Shown here: positions 1 through 10,165 of the stretch, one piece after another
Layout of the letters: each line of letters starts with the position of its first letter
How positions within the stretch are numbered: position 1 is the stretch's first letter
Assembly: GCA_036245525.1 (NCBI GenBank)
Contig: BTPG01000004.1
Coordinates: 207,890,899-207,954,898, forward strand
Length of the DNA stretch: 64,000 nucleotides
DNA from: Semisulcospira habei
Taxonomy: Eukaryota > Mollusca > Gastropoda > Semisulcospiridae
Direction: 5' to 3'
Notes under the pieces: generated by a model
Databases searched by the model: none
What the model was told of the DNA's origin: nothing
The model's input: only the letters and a program-made list of their open reading frames with translations
Made by a program: the position numbers and the translations under genes

Positions 1-43
1 GTTACTTAAAGCGGGTTCCACTGCATATAGGTATAAAAGTGCC

Positions 44-134
44 TAGCCCTTTGCGTGTCGGTAGCAGTTTTAGTCGCGATGATTCCTGAAGGAATCATCG
101 CGACTAAAACCGCTACCGACACACAAAGGGCTAG
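44..134. mobile_element. Palindromic MITE, CCCTTTG-GTCGGTAGC family
   Basis: The two halves are almost exact reverse complements: the left arm runs AGCCCTTTGCGTGTCGGTAGC and continues to a GATTCCTGAAGGAATC centre, and the right arm mirrors it. Other copies lie at 10,861, 10,945, 11,341, 13,751, 25,554 and 36,791. It has no coding capacity. It is a foldback non-autonomous DNA element; better copies end in TTAA, which suggests piggyBac-type mobilisation. Confidence 0.75.
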
Positions 135-225
135 TGTAAATCAACCCAAGCGTCGATCTACCCAGAGTAGATTATAATGCTGCCACTTTTCCACCATTAT
201 TTAACCCATTCAGTGCAGAAACAAA

Positions 226-310
226 ACTGAACATCACCCAACTGCAAGAGCAGTTGCGGGGGCTCATGAGGATCTATGCCTCTTGCTAACGCCACTTTGA
301 ATCCGTGTTC
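226..310. repeat. Dispersed GGCTCATGAGGATCTATGCCTC repeat
   Basis: A short hairpin (CAACTGCAAGAGCAGTTG) is followed by a block around CTCATGAGGATCTATGCC. The same block recurs near 2,150, 13,161, 13,226, 13,700, 15,663, 23,818 and 37,117, so it is a dispersed repeat of this genome. At 13,108-13,349 it sits inside an element bounded by TTAA. The rest of 311-640 shows nothing recognisable apart from short TTAACCCTTT-like pieces near 600-640. Confidence 0.55.
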
Positions 311-648
311 CCGGTATATCTTAGGGGTTTTTGGCATTGAATTAACGAAGATTGCAGAAACACAGTTTGCGTCACCTGGCACTGAGCTGGTTAAGCACAG
401 TGCCTGAATGGACTGAAGCTCGGCAGATTTTGGCATGGTAGGTTCACATTAGATACTGGGGTTAGATTTACGCCTGAATATCTGTATAGGGAATTTGGGC
501 CATCTAGCATGAGTTGGCATGGTGGGGTGGGGATGGGGGTTCTTCATTTGTTTTTACCCCGCTTTACTGCTCACTTGTAAAAGAATAGGGTATAACAATT
601 TAACCCTTTGTGGGTATAACAATTAACCCTTTGGATTAACCCGCTTTT

Positions 649-803
649 CCCAAATTTGGGAGGTGTCACCCAACGACTATGTACCATCTGCAGGAGATGG
701 ATCGACCATGATAGTTCAAGGGTAGTTCAGATTAGCTTGGTGCCTGATGGCACCAAGCTAATCGGGCACTACCCTTGAATCATTATAGTCAATCCATCTC
801 CTG
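649..803. mobile_element. Palindromic MITE, TTCAAGGGTGGTGCCAGAAT family
   Basis: Inverted arms (GATGGATCGACCATGATAG, then TTCAAGGGTAGT...AGCTTGGTGCC) meet at a short loop near 749. An outer left extension starts at the self-complementary CCCAAATTTGGG. Relatives with the same core lie at 1,757, 9,452, 12,541, 13,397, 13,843, 15,800, 35,065 and 59,517. It has no ORF and is a non-autonomous foldback element. Confidence 0.75.
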
Positions 804-1099
804 CTGTGGGGCGTTGGGGCTGAATGGGATATGACAAGTAGAGATGGTCAAGAAAAAGGCTAGTTCTAATAATAATAATACCATTATTATATAGGCGCTT
901 TTTCTCAATTTTTGGGCGAATCGACTCAAAGCGCCGCGAACTGAAACCCAACACGCACACTCACGTAACAGACACGGATTTACGCCATTTAAGACAAACA
1001 CAGTACAAGACAGACGAAGGGCCAGTTCAGCTACTGAAATTACAGAGATTTTTGATCGCTTGTATTTGAAATTTGTAAAGTGGCCTGAAACCGTTACCA

Positions 1100-1285
1100 A
1101 AGTGTGGGGGGGTGGGTGGGGGGCGGAAGAACCGGAGTACCCGGAGAAAGAACCCCCGATGGTCCACCCGAATTAACGGTGACACTTACCAGAGGAGAAA
1201 AGTCCGACGCCGGAACCCGGTATCGAACCTCGCACCTTTGGCATTGGTGGCAGGCGCCTTAACCACTGTGCCAGGAACCGTTGTG
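1100..1285 (-). mobile_element. tRNA-derived SINE
   Basis: Read on the minus strand, the head looks like a tRNA. An A-box-like TGGCACAGTGGTTAAGG (around 1,260-1,276) is followed about 30 bases later by a near-canonical B box GGTTCGATACC (around 1,220-1,230). The body then carries the phrase TTTCTCCGGGTACTCCGGT. Downstream is a G/C-rich tail rather than a CCA end, and the acceptor stem does not pair. It is therefore a Pol III SINE rather than a functional tRNA gene. It lies in the intron just upstream of the 1,367 exon, antisense to it. Confidence 0.75.
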
Positions 1286-1366
1286 GCCAAGTTTTACTCT
1301 CAAAGTTGTATTTTCGAGAATAAAACTGTCTTGTCATTTTGATTCGTTAACTGCTTGTTTCTGCAG

Positions 1367-1510
1367 GTAAGCAAGTCGGCGTTCCAGGACTACAATCGTG
1401 GCCGTGCATACCTGAGTGACATGGCCAGTCGTGAAGGGGTGCCCGAGTTTGACAATGTGGCTGAAGCCGTGGAAAGTGCCATCGCAATGGTCAAAGAATT
1501 GGGCAAATAA
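1367..1510 (+). CDS. Terminal coding exon of an unrecognised host gene
   Basis: A pyrimidine-rich tract ending TTTCTGCAG gives a 3' splice site at 1,365-1,366. It is followed by 47 sense codons and a TAA stop at 1,508-1,510. The peptide starts VSKSAFQDYNRGRAY and ends AMVKELGK. It is hydrophilic, looks helical at its end, and its codon use looks coding rather than intronic. I do not recognise the family; the pattern (a GVPEFDNVAEAVESAI segment near the end) resembles the C-terminus of a soluble enzyme. The reading phase is assumed from the open frame. The gene lies on the plus strand, convergent with the PRRC2 gene, and its other exons would be left of the window. Oddly, the exon begins GTAAGC, so the acceptor is fused to a donor-like sequence. 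Confidence 0.55.
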   Translation, partial: VSKSAFQDYNRGRAYLSDMASREGVPEFDNVAEAVESAIAMVKELGK

Positions 1511-1756
1511 TCAAAACATCATAGTGGTCATTTGCGCACCGGTGCATAATGGGCAGGAGTCGTTCAAGACAGAGGGTGTAGTGTGTCTAACAGGAAAGAC
1601 TGATGCAGATTTCAGTCACCAAATCAACCCCTTTACTGACGGGACCCATAATTCATCTCGTGGAAGGAGAAGAAAGTCTAGCAACTTTCATCAGAATAAT
1701 TTGTTCGTTATGGAATGGGCTTTGTGTGTCAAACGCTGATGTCAAAGTTCCTAGTT

Positions 1757-1990
1757 TGGGAGTTGTCTCGTGAAGACTGAGATGGATCGACCGTGATTAT
1801 TTAAGGGTGGTGCCAGAATAGCTTGGCACCTGCAGGCACCAAGCTATTCTGGCACCACCCTTGAACTGTCGTGGTCCGCATCTCTCCTGAACTAGTTATG
1901 TAGTCTTCAGGTGACGGTGAACTGTTATGGTTGATCTGCCACAGGTGCCAAGCTATTCCAGTACTACCCGTAAATAATCATGGTCTGCCT
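1757..1990. mobile_element. Palindromic MITE (TTCAAGGGTGGTGCC family) plus partial second copy
   Basis: A full hairpin at 1,781-1,888 has arms around GATGGATCGACC and AAGGGTGGTGCCAGAATAGC. It is followed at 1,905-1,985 by one decayed arm of a second copy (ATGGTTGATCTGCC, TGCCAAGCTATTCCAG). Outer TTTGGGAGTTGTC and GTAGTCTTCAGGTGAC segments correspond to the extension seen at 649 and 15,980. Confidence 0.65.
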
Positions 1991-2519
1991 GCCTGCTGCA
2001 GTGTCAGGTTTGAATGTGTTAAAAAACAAGCTATGGGAAGTGGGTCCCTGGACCCCCAAGAACATCCTCCAGGCCTGTGGGCGCTGTCTACTGAAGTGTG
2101 CTAGTGGACATTGACACTGCTCATCTTGTCAAGGGTCTTGAGGATCTATGCCTCATATAGACAAGTGGCGCTCATGAAGGAGTGCTTGCGGCTTTCGTCA
2201 CGTGTATTGTCTTGGGCCCACTTTGCCCGAACCATGGCAGCAGCTTGCAATCTACATCAGCAATGTTGATGTTTACATTCCAGGGCGAAATGCTCCCGTC
2301 CCGAGATTGCCCATCACAGAACGTTGAGAGAATTACGTGTGCGTGGCTGTGTTTTTAATTACGCCCACCATTAGGCTTATGAGCATTTTCACCAGCGATG
2401 CAAGAGACTATGCGTCGGCCTCAGTATATCGCAGTGCCCAGGAGCCATGAAGGCAGATCGCATTATTGGTGAATTGCGTTACTGTAGTGCTGTTTTCACA
2501 TAGACTGGTGAAGAAAGAA

Positions 2520-2650
2520 CACTTGGTAAGCAAAAGGTCCTCGGGCCGACATCAGCCTCAGCAGGCCCACAAACAGCTGTGCGCTGGCCAGCTGTGCGCT
2601 GGCCAGCTGAGGCTGGCGTCAGCCCAAGGACCTTTTACTGACTGGCTGTC
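2520..2650. mobile_element. Inverted-repeat MITE with internal duplication
   Basis: Terminal inverted segments GTAAGCAAAAGGTCCT...GGGC and GCCCAAGGACCTTTTAC flank a core that pairs (ATCAGCCTCAGC with GCTGAGGCTG). Inside, the 15-base block AGCTGTGCGCTGGCC is present twice in tandem. A diverged relative with GGCCCATGC hairpins lies near 24,000 and 34,210-34,310. It is non-coding. Confidence 0.5.
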
Positions 2651-2987
2651 CTCATGGGAGCCAGGCACCCGTGCGTGTTGATTACATCAGATATTGTGTT
2701 TTACTGGAGCACATAGTACTGAGGCCGACTTGTAGTTTCTTTGTGCTTGTGTGGCAGTCTCAGTGTATGGTGGTTTTCAGCAGCAGACGTTAAGAAGCTG
2801 ATGTTGAATAAAATTTGTTTGCTGGTCAGTGAGCTTGCAGGGGGATGGTGAAAATCTTACAACAGAACCTTTTGTGATTGATCACCTGTCATTAAAGACC
2901 ACCAATTAGGTGACTGTAGCCACCTAAATGATGGTCTTCAGGCACTTTTTGCCCTTCAAGACCTCTTGAGAGAGCGCCAGTCTTTAA

Positions 2988-3060
2988 CTCTTTCGAGACG
3001 TGCCGCATCCGGATTCGTGGCGTAAAGCCGTGAATCCGGGTGCGGCACGTCTCGAAAGAG
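2988..3060. mobile_element. TTAA-bounded perfect hairpin MITE, nested
   Basis: CTCTTTCGAGACGTGCCGCA is mirrored by TGCGGCACGTCTCGAAAGAG around a GTGGCGTAAAGCC loop. TTAA stands at each side (2,984-2,987 and 3,061-3,064). It is inserted in another repeat (2,880-3,090; ACTTTTTGCCCTTCAAGA) that also occurs at 12,290-12,440. A TTAA target duplication plus terminal inversion is the expectation for piggyBac-type elements. From 3,090 to 3,517 I see only AT-rich unique sequence. Confidence 0.7.
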
Positions 3061-3517
3061 TTAAAGACCACTCGCAAGAAAAGGGGGTTGCTTAAAACAG
3101 GTGCTACTTTACGTCTCGCAGCTGGAATGAAAAACTTAATTAGGAACTCTGATCTATGTCTCAGGAGAAGTCATGCCTCGACGGGGCTAGTGGTAGTAGC
3201 TTGAACAAAATGCTTTTTACTCTCATAGTAGCTCATAATCCGGACCAAAAAGGTGACTGCCACGTGTGTAAAATGCAGAGAAGAACCCAACGGAGAAAGA
3301 AACATGCTTTATCTTCTTTTTGCTTTTTTTTAACGCACTTTTGTTCTTCACCTTTTGTTTTACGTCACATCCTTCAGTGGCCACTTCCCTTCTTCACTGA
3401 TAAGATAAGTAGCGACTAAATTCCTTGTTTGTTTGTTCATCTGTTTTGAAGAAGTATTAACACATTCCGCCCCAGGACCGAAATCCCCTAAGTGTGAAGT
3501 TACCCTCTGAAGGACTG

Positions 3518-3720
3518 TTTGTTTCCTCAAAACACATTACCCATGACATTACTGTTGGGAATACTGATCTAGCTAGCCTAATTTTAGCCAAAATTGTTGT
3601 GTGCCTACATGGCAGGGGAGGCAACAAGGGGCGCTATAAGCTAGGCAGTACCCCGGTAGCTTCCCTTCCAGCATCCGGGCACGCGCCCACCGGAATCGCC
3701 ATTCTGTTTCTTGGCTAGCC
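3518..3720 (+). repeat. Left inverted terminal repeat of DIRS A
   Basis: Starts TTTGTTTCCTCAAAACACATTACC and continues to TCTGTTTCTTGGC. The same sequence occurs inverted at 9,216-9,438, including ATGACATTACTGTT and GCTAGATCAG blocks. Confidence 0.85.
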
Positions 3721-4180
3721 GTGGATGGTTGTGTGCCTACTCTCTGCGTCTGGACTTTGTATAGTGTGACCGGTTTTGTGGCTTGGGACTTGTGACTTCT
3801 GCTCTTATGTCGTGCTCAGTGCTCCCTCTCGGATTATTCTTCGTTTGGGCTCCCTAGCGGTGGAGTTTCTGTGTTCAGTGGATTTGTAATGTTCCTGAGA
3901 CTTGGTTTACTGACGAGCGACCGGTCGGCATGGGTGACTCTACTTCACGTTGGTCCCTACAGTGCTGCCTCGCCTGTCTCTCTACCATGACTAAGTGTAA
4001 CCTCGGTTAGTGCCCGCGACCGGCGCTCAAGGGGGGATGGAAAGCACCGGGCGTCGGCACTGGTCGTATAGCAGATTCGTTTTCGAAAATCGTACACGCG
4101 ATCGCTTTGGTGCGTGGCCTCGGGGAGCCACGCTTGCTTGTCGGTGACTGTTTCTGTTTTGCAGTGGTCAAGTCCGCACC

Positions 4181-5335
4181 TGCAAGAGATGTGGGGACTT
4201 CCAGTGGCCGAGTGACTCACATGATGTCGGCTTACCATGCTTGGCCTGTGCCTCCACTCACCTGTGCGGCGCCTGCACCCCCAGGTGGGAGGAGCAGTGG
4301 TCGCAGCTTGGTGTTTCTATTGGCGGGAATGGCAACCCCAGCCTGAGAGCGGACGCCTGCTGCCGCCCTGACTGCTTCAGTGGAGGAGACACCTCGGACA
4401 CTCACGAATTGGGATGCACGTGTGGATCCGGAACCTAGGGCTACAGCCGGAGGGTTTGTGAGCTCACTGGGGTTATGAGACACCAAGCCTGGCCAACATA
4501 GTACTTCGACAACAGTGTTCATCAGCTCACTGGTAAAACAGTACACCGAGCTTGGCCAACACCGGACGTCTACAGTGTTCGTCAGCTCGCTGGTAAAACA
4601 GTACACCGAGCTTGGCCAACACCGGACGTCTACAGTGTTCGTCAGCTCGCTGAATACCACCGAGTCTGGCCAACAACGTCTAATGGACCACCACGCGTCT
4701 ACGCCCGTGAGTCAATCCAAGCAAAGCGCAAGCCTGCTGATACAGAGGTCAGTAAAATTGTTACTTACTAAGCTTGTAACTGCCCCCTCGGCACAAGTGC
4801 TTAGAGACGAGATGGGCGTTCAGCGGTGGGTCCACGAATAACTCGATGGGTGTGGCTTCCGTCAGCCGTCGTGCCTTGCCGCCTCGCTCGCCGCGTGGAT
4901 TCTTGCCGAGTTCGCCGCAGCACAGGTCGCGCGGTTGACGCACCCGTTCGACTGCCACGTTTTGACACCATTCCAGGCGGGGTTCCCACTCTCGGCTACC
5001 ACACTCTCACCGACGCAGCCGTTCCCCGCGGCGCCCCCAGTCGTCTCATCGCAGCGCAGTTTCGGCGCTACCTTCTGCATGGGACTCGCTATCGGCTCAC
5101 TCCTTGCGCCTCCGTTCTCAGGGATGAGACCCCCGCCCAGCACGACGGTGACTCGACGGGACGCCTTAGCGACGCTTCCAGTGAAAGAGAAGAGACGATT
5201 TCCCACCGTGCGCCAGTAAGAGTGGTGGAGGAAGATGCTCTCAGTTGGGCCCCGGAGGGCTCTGGTTCGGCGTTGCTTCGCGACAACATCTCAGAAGCTG
5301 CCAGGCAGAGGACCAGCACTCAGTTTGCCACCTAG
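4181..5335 (+). pseudogene. ORF1 (gag-like) remnant of DIRS A with Cys-rich cassette
   Basis: A conserved cassette is encoded at 4,181-4,276: Cys-x2-Cys, then GDFQWPSD, then LPCLACAS and a closing Cys-x2-Cys. One cysteine of the seven seen in E and C is replaced by Gly. A 60-base tandem block interrupts the frame at 4,480-4,660. Beyond it, Ser/Arg-rich sequence follows, with a SRLIAAQ motif equivalent to the RLITAALP of element E. The product would be a structural nucleic-acid-binding protein of the retrotransposon particle. Frameshifts and stops rule out function. Confidence 0.65.
4480..4660. repeat. 60-bp tandem repeat in DIRS A ORF1
   Basis: The unit around GTAAAACAGTACACCGAGC and TGGCCAACACCGGACGTC is present about 2.5-3 times. 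Two copies are virtually identical, so the expansion is recent compared with the element's decay. The period is a multiple of three. Confidence 0.85.
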
Positions 5336-5607
5336 GCAGGGAGTCCCTGACAGATACCAGCGGGTTAGCAACGAGTGAACACGCAGGCAGATACATCCGC
5401 TGGTTGGAGTGATGGCGGTGCAGCTGGTACTCGTCAGCGGCAGCGCTAAGAATGTTACTACACCCGGCTGCCTTCCAACTCCTCTACGCGTGTGAGGAGA
5501 CTCCAATGATCGGCCGGTCCTCCTCTAATGGAACAGGAAGCAGTTTCCTCTGTCGCCTCCAGACCGGGCCACAAGCCTGGGCCGTGGATGGGCTCCTTCG
5601 AGGAACG

Positions 5608-5890
5608 GACTCCTAGCGTAGACAACCACCTTTGCAATGGCCCCGGTTGGCCTGTTCACCGAAGTTAAGCCGTTGGCGGTGGTTATTCCTTGGTTAGATA
5701 ACCACCTGGGAACAACAGGTATGGTGGAAGTCATCTTAATCCTTATCCTGTCCACCAGAGGGTGACATACGTTCGAATAAGAATAGTTAAAGGGTACCGC
5801 TGGAGTGGCTTGATGCTGCTAGGCTTCACGCTAATCCGGCCTAACCTTCCATTAAGGCCTGGGGCTGTATTCTTATTTTTTCTATAGTAA
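5608..5890 (+). mobile_element. 5S rRNA-derived sequence (candidate 5S SINE) inside DIRS A
   Basis: About 125 bases resemble an entire 5S rRNA. GTAGACAACCACC is in the 5' position, and CACCGAAGTTAAGC carries the A box. TTGGTTAGATAACC is in the intermediate-element position, and ACCTGGGAACAACAGGTATGG is in the C-box position. It is followed by about 150 bases of unrelated body ending in a T-rich tail (TATTTTTTC). 5S-derived SINEs with this head-body-tail plan are known in animals; a simple 5S pseudogene is the alternative. Several stem positions have changed, so it is not a functional rRNA gene. Confidence 0.6.
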
Positions 5891-6194
5891 CCTGTGTATG
5901 GGAGGGCACATATTGAAGCTGTTAGCCTCAGGCTGCTATGGGTTAAGATGCGGCAGCGCTCCCCCCTCTCCCCAGGACGGGTACCTAGGCGCTCCATAAG
6001 CTCAGGGATGGCATGGTGAGTAAGACTTGATTACCGTCCCGCTGGTTCTCTGTCCTTGGAGACACGCGGCAAACCCTGCCTCATCTCCGTCGCCGAGACG
6101 ATCGCAACCCTGGCAGCAACTGTTTTACAGTCACAGAGCGGCTGGCGCGTCATGCTGGGAGATGGACAGTCAACACTCACGTAACGCGACACGA

Positions 6195-7760
6195 CTCCCC
6201 AGCCTTCTACAACCGCCTCTTCGTGGTTCCCAAGCCGGGCGGCAAGGGGCGTCCCGTCTTCGACTTGTCCGCCCTACACAAGTTTACCTTTGACCCGCCT
6301 TTTCGCAGGGAGGCTGCCCGAGCGTCTCGGGCCGCTGTGCAGCCTATGGACTTTGCCGTCAGCCTAGACCTGTTGGATGCTTATCTCCACGTCTTCATGT
6401 ACCCCATCTAAGGACGTTACCTGCGCTTCACCTTCAGTGGACTGGTCTACCAGTTTGTGTTCTACCCGTCGGCCTTGGCCTCAGCCCCTGGGGGTTCACC
6501 CGCTCTTGGACGCCGTCGTTGCCAGGGCCAGACGGACGTCCTTGAGCCCTACGTCGAACTATCTGGACCAGGTCTTCTCTTGCAGAACCAGGCAGAGGCC
6601 AGGTGGGCGGCGGATCGAGATGCGCTGCTAGATCTGCTCGACAGACTCGGCTTCCTGCGCAACGTGGGCACATCCGACCTTGTGCCGTCCCGCCGCTTCG
6701 TTCATCTGGGGATGGTTTCGCACCGAGCTCAACGAGGTGAAGTTAACGGAGCCACGCTTTCAGGTGTTGGCGAACCTGACCTCGGGACGGTGACGGTCTC
6801 CGCCAGAGGGTGGCTTCAGCTTCTGGGCCTGATGTGTGCGGCAGCAGACTTACTCCCCTTGGCCGTCTCTACTACCGCCCGCTTCAGCTGCACCTTCTCC
6901 TGCACTGGCGACCAGTGACGGGCGACCTCGAGGCTCCTGTGCCGGTTCTACCGATGCTCCTTCCTCATCGCCTGACTGGCTTGCGACGGGAGTTCCCCTC
7001 TACTCGCCCCCTCTCCAGCTGTCCCGGTGCGTCGACGCAAATCCCTACGGCTGGGGCGTTCACCTTCTACCGATGTTCGTCTCGGCCTCCGGCACCTGGT
7101 CCCCGGACCTCGCAGTCCACACATCAACTGGTTAGAACGGAAGGCGGTCTGGCAAGCACTCAGCGCGTGGGACATCTACGTCACCAGGAGCTGCTTGTCC
7201 TTTCGGACAACCCCACGGTGGTTGCCTACATCCAGAAGCAGGGCGGGACGTGCTCCCCGCCCCTCGGCATCCTTCTCTACCAGCTGTTCCAGTGGTGCAA
7301 AGATCCTGGCACTTCTCTCCAAGCTAGACATCCCGGGCCATCTCTATGTCCTAGCCGATTCCCTCTCACGACGCAGTCAGCTGCTAAAAACCATGTGGAC
7401 CCTCCGGCCGGACATTTTTAGATGATCTACACCCATGGGGAGACCCCCATGATCGACCTCTTCATGACGAGGTGGATTCTCCAGCTTCCTCTCTTGTCTC
7501 CCCCATGCCAGATCCGCCGACGGTTCTGGTCCGCAAGCTCCTGCTCAGGCTCAAAGATCGCAACGTAGTCCTGTTCCTGGTGGCTCCCTTTAGCTGGACC
7601 AGGTCTTGGACCACCGACCTCCTGAACCTCGCCGCAGCTCCCTGCTGTGGCTACCCACCCCGCGCACGATGCTCAAGCACCCTCGGCAGGCCCTGTTCTA
7701 CCCGTGCCCCGAGCGACTTCTACTCCACGCCTGGAGTTGGTGCGGCAAGCCCTCGCCGCT
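6195..7760 (+). pseudogene. RT-RNase H-methyltransferase-like ORF remnant, DIRS A
   Basis: Frame-shifted pieces in order: RT fingers (SPAFYNRLFVVPKPGG, then DLSALHKF), palm A (SLDLLDAYLHV), then a stop. The catalytic YxDD region survives only as NYLDQ in one frame. RNase H pieces include RCVDANPYGWG, NWLERKAVWQAL and LVLSDNPTVVAYIQKQGG. The following region has VAPFSWTRSWTTDLL, the conserved motif of the DIRS methyltransferase-like domain. At least five frame changes separate these pieces. Confidence 0.75.
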
Positions 7761-8906
7761 AGAGTCTTCTCACTTACAGCGGGGGAAACTATCGCTACAG
7801 CCCGCAGACCCTCAACCAGGTGAGTTTACGAGGAAAGTGGCGAGTCCTGTGCGACTAGTGTGACGAAGGGTGACTCTCTCCCACGGATCTGATGGTTCCC
7901 AGCTGGCGGAGTTCTTCCTCTGGCTTTTCACCGACCAGCTTCAGGCGCCAATCACCATTTGCAACTACCTAGCGATGATCGCCGATAGGTACCGGCATGT
8001 GGGACGGTCTGACCCTGGCAACTGCAAGGACCTGGCTGACCTTATGGCGCGCTTCAGTCTAAGACGTCTGGCCTTCCGCTCTCTTGTACCGCGATGGGAC
8101 CTACCCTGGATGCGGACGTGGCTCAACTCTAGCCGCTTCGAACCACTTCAGTTGGCGCAGGCACCAGACGTGATGCGGAAGACACGCTTCCTACTGGCTC
8201 TCGCCACGGCGGCCACGGTCAGCGAGCTACACGCCTTTCTGCACGTCCATCATGTCTACAGTTCTGAACGGATGGCTCTGTGCAACTGCTGTCCGAGCCG
8301 GCTTTCCTAGCCAAGACCCGTTCTCCATTGGCTGCCCCGCAGATAGTCAACGTCCAGCCCTTGAGGGGTCCAGGCTCTACCCGAGAATCCAGACAACGAG
8401 ACCAGGTGAGAGCCTTACATGTGTTCCTGCGGCGGACCAAGCCGCTACGTAGGGGACGCACCCGCCTTTTCCTCCCTCTGTCCCCAGGTAGACATGACAT
8501 CTCGGCCCAGATGATATCCTCCTGGCTCCGATGGGTGATACACTCTGCCTACCAAGGTCTCGCCCCTGATGCAGCCAAACGAATGAACATCAGGGTGTAC
8601 GAGGTCAGAGCCATGACTGCTAGCCTAGTGCTCGACCGCAACTGCGTGGTCACAGATATCATGGCGGCCGTGGAATGGCGGGCACAGTCGACCTCTTGGC
8701 TCCAATGGGTGATATGCTCCGCCTACCAGGACCTCGTCCCTGGTACAGCCAAATGCATGAACATCAGGGCACTTGAGGTCAGAAGCCATGGCCACAAGCT
8801 CGCATTCGACCGCAACTGCGCAGTCGAGCCTTGTGACGGCGGTGGGCTGGCGATCAGAGTCGACCTTTGCCTGATTCTACCTGAGGGACCTCTCCAGCAA
8901 GAGTGA
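7740..8906 (+). pseudogene. Tyrosine recombinase remnant of DIRS A with duplicated active-site segment
   Basis: The core-binding region (QLAEFFLWLFTDQLQ) and catalytic domain are recognisable. The box I arginine is Thr (TAATVSELHAF) and the box II His is Tyr (RVYEVRAM), so two catalytic residues are gone. The stretch from SSWLRWVI to AVEWRA is repeated directly afterwards (TSWLQWVICSAYQ...ALEVRS), a tandem duplication of the box II segment of about 170-180 bases. The last frame ends at 8,906. Confidence 0.8.
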
Positions 8907-9088
8907 GAACCTATCACTGGTGGGAGATCTTACGGCGGCACAGCACTCCCTCCCGGCACCCCAGGTGCCGCAGGTATCTTAGCTAAAATTATCGGGAGGT
9001 TGTACCAGGGAGGGCGGGTCTCGATATTACCCAGGGGTTAGGGGTGTTCTAAGCGGCACCCACCTCCTCTTCGATATTCTTCCTAACA

Positions 9089-9178
9089 GTAATGTCATCG
9101 GTAATGTGTTTTGAGGAAACAAATGAATTTTTCTCTAAAATGTATTTAAAAAAAAAAAAACTTACCGATGACATTACT
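9089..9178. repeat. Internal complementary region of DIRS A
   Basis: GTAATGTCATCGGTAATGTG...GGAAACAAA is the reverse complement of the left edge (3,518 on). It is joined directly to ATGAATTTTTCTCTAAAATG, the reverse complement of the right edge (to 9,438). This is the circle-junction template characteristic of DIRS elements. Confidence 0.9.
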
Positions 9179-9215
9179 CGGATGACCCTCCCGCCTGCCC
9201 CGCTGCCGCTGGCTC

Positions 9216-9438
9216 GCTAAGAAACAGAATGGCGATTCTGGTGGGCGAGTGCCTGGATGAGGATGGAAGGGAGGCTACTGGGGTACTGCCTAGCTTATAG
9301 CCCCCCCCCTTGTTGCCTCCCCTGCCATGTAGGCACACAACAATTTTGGCTAAAATTAGGCTAGCTAGATCAGTATTCCTAACAGTAATGTCATTGGTAA
9401 GTATTTTTTGAAAAAATACATTTTAGAGAAAAATTCAT
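9216..9438 (-). repeat. Right inverted terminal repeat of DIRS A
   Basis: Inverted copy of 3,518-3,720. It ends ...TAGAGAAAAATTCAT, and unique sequence resumes at 9,439. A run of C at 9,301-9,309 marks slippage relative to the left copy. Confidence 0.85.
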
Positions 9439-9451
9439 ATTACAATTCTAT

Positions 9452-9548
9452 AGACAAATCGAGCATGATAGTCCAAGGGTGGTGCCAGAATAGCTTGGCG
9501 CTTATGGGTGCCAAGCTATTCTGGCACCACCCTTAAACTACATGCTAC
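9452..9548. mobile_element. Palindromic MITE, TTCAAGGGTGGTGCC family
   Basis: A hairpin with arms GTCCAAGGGTGGTGCCAGAA and its complement lies directly beside the right end of DIRS A. The next 600 bases (to 10,160) hold no gene. Positions 9,627-9,655 are the inverted counterpart of 3,288-3,320 on the other side of A (AAGCRTGTTTCTTTCTC), so A sits inside an older inverted repeat. Confidence 0.65.
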
Positions 9549-10165
9549 GTTTCAAATCTTGTTGTGGCATGTGTGTGTGGGGTTGAATGAGTTAATGAAT
9601 TGTGGTGTAACTGTCTTTTCTAAGCGTGTTTCTTTCTCTGTTGGGTTCTTCTCATAGTAACTCATAGTCATTCCTGTTCGGTGGTCCTCATCTTTTTGTA
9701 GACAAGAAAGATATCACAGATGACTGGATATGCACTTGCCAGAAGTTACACGTATGTTTGCTTTCTTTCAGATAGTATGGCCACTATATGAGTTTTTAAG
9801 TTAACCCTCTTGTGTATGCAGCCACCACTACCATGAACAGTGCAATGGTCACATCCACAAGGGGGTTACAATAAGACACACTTGTAGCTGAAATAGCATT
9901 TCTACACATAGACTTCAGCATAATGCATATTGAGTGAATGTGTGCGTGCAAGTTGACACCATATACCTGTGGCTGTGCACTTTATTCATTATTTGCCTCC
10001 TGTAAAGCCAACCGTTTATTTGACCTCAGTCATTGGAAGAACAGACTCTGCAGACCAAGGTGGTTTTGCACTTTGCAGCAACGATATTATTTGACGTTTT
10101 GTGTTTCTTTTTGCAACGTTCGCGAGTAATGTGGCAGTTGTGCTCTGCTCTGCTCAGATCTCTGT

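Larger units (their letters stand above)
1511..2830 (+). other. Probable 3' UTR and flank of the 1,367 exon gene
   Basis: No further ORF is credible here. The stretch contains MITE insertions (1,757-1,990 and around 2,520-2,650). A canonical AATAAA lies at 2,808-2,813, followed by T/G-rich sequence, so it is a candidate polyadenylation signal for the plus-strand gene. If it is used, the 3' UTR would be about 1.3 kb including the MITEs. This is an inference; transcript data are needed. Confidence 0.35.
3518..9438 (+). mobile_element. DIRS-like retrotransposon A, degenerate
   Basis: Inverted terminal repeats at 3,518-3,720 and 9,216-9,438, plus an internal complementary region at 9,089-9,178, define a 5.9-kb DIRS-type element. 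Order: leader, ORF1 with Cys-rich cassette, RT, RNase H, methyltransferase-like region, tyrosine recombinase. All frames are broken by many shifts and stops, and a 5S-rRNA-derived sequence sits between ORF1 and RT, so this is one of the oldest copies in the window. Its ITR sequence (with AGGCAACAAGGGG) differs from those of the other elements, so it represents a separate family. DIRS elements replicate through a circular DNA that their recombinase inserts. Confidence 0.9.

Noticed and set aside
1210..1285. Functional tRNA gene
   Set aside because: A and B boxes are present, but stems do not pair and a SINE body follows directly.
4480..4660. CRISPR-like array
   Set aside because: Contiguous 60-bp tandem units without spacers, inside a eukaryotic retrotransposon ORF.
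4826..5335. 169-codon plus-strand frame as an independent host gene
   Set aside because: It lies between the ORF1 cassette and RT of DIRS A with matching orientation; most simply ORF1 remnant.
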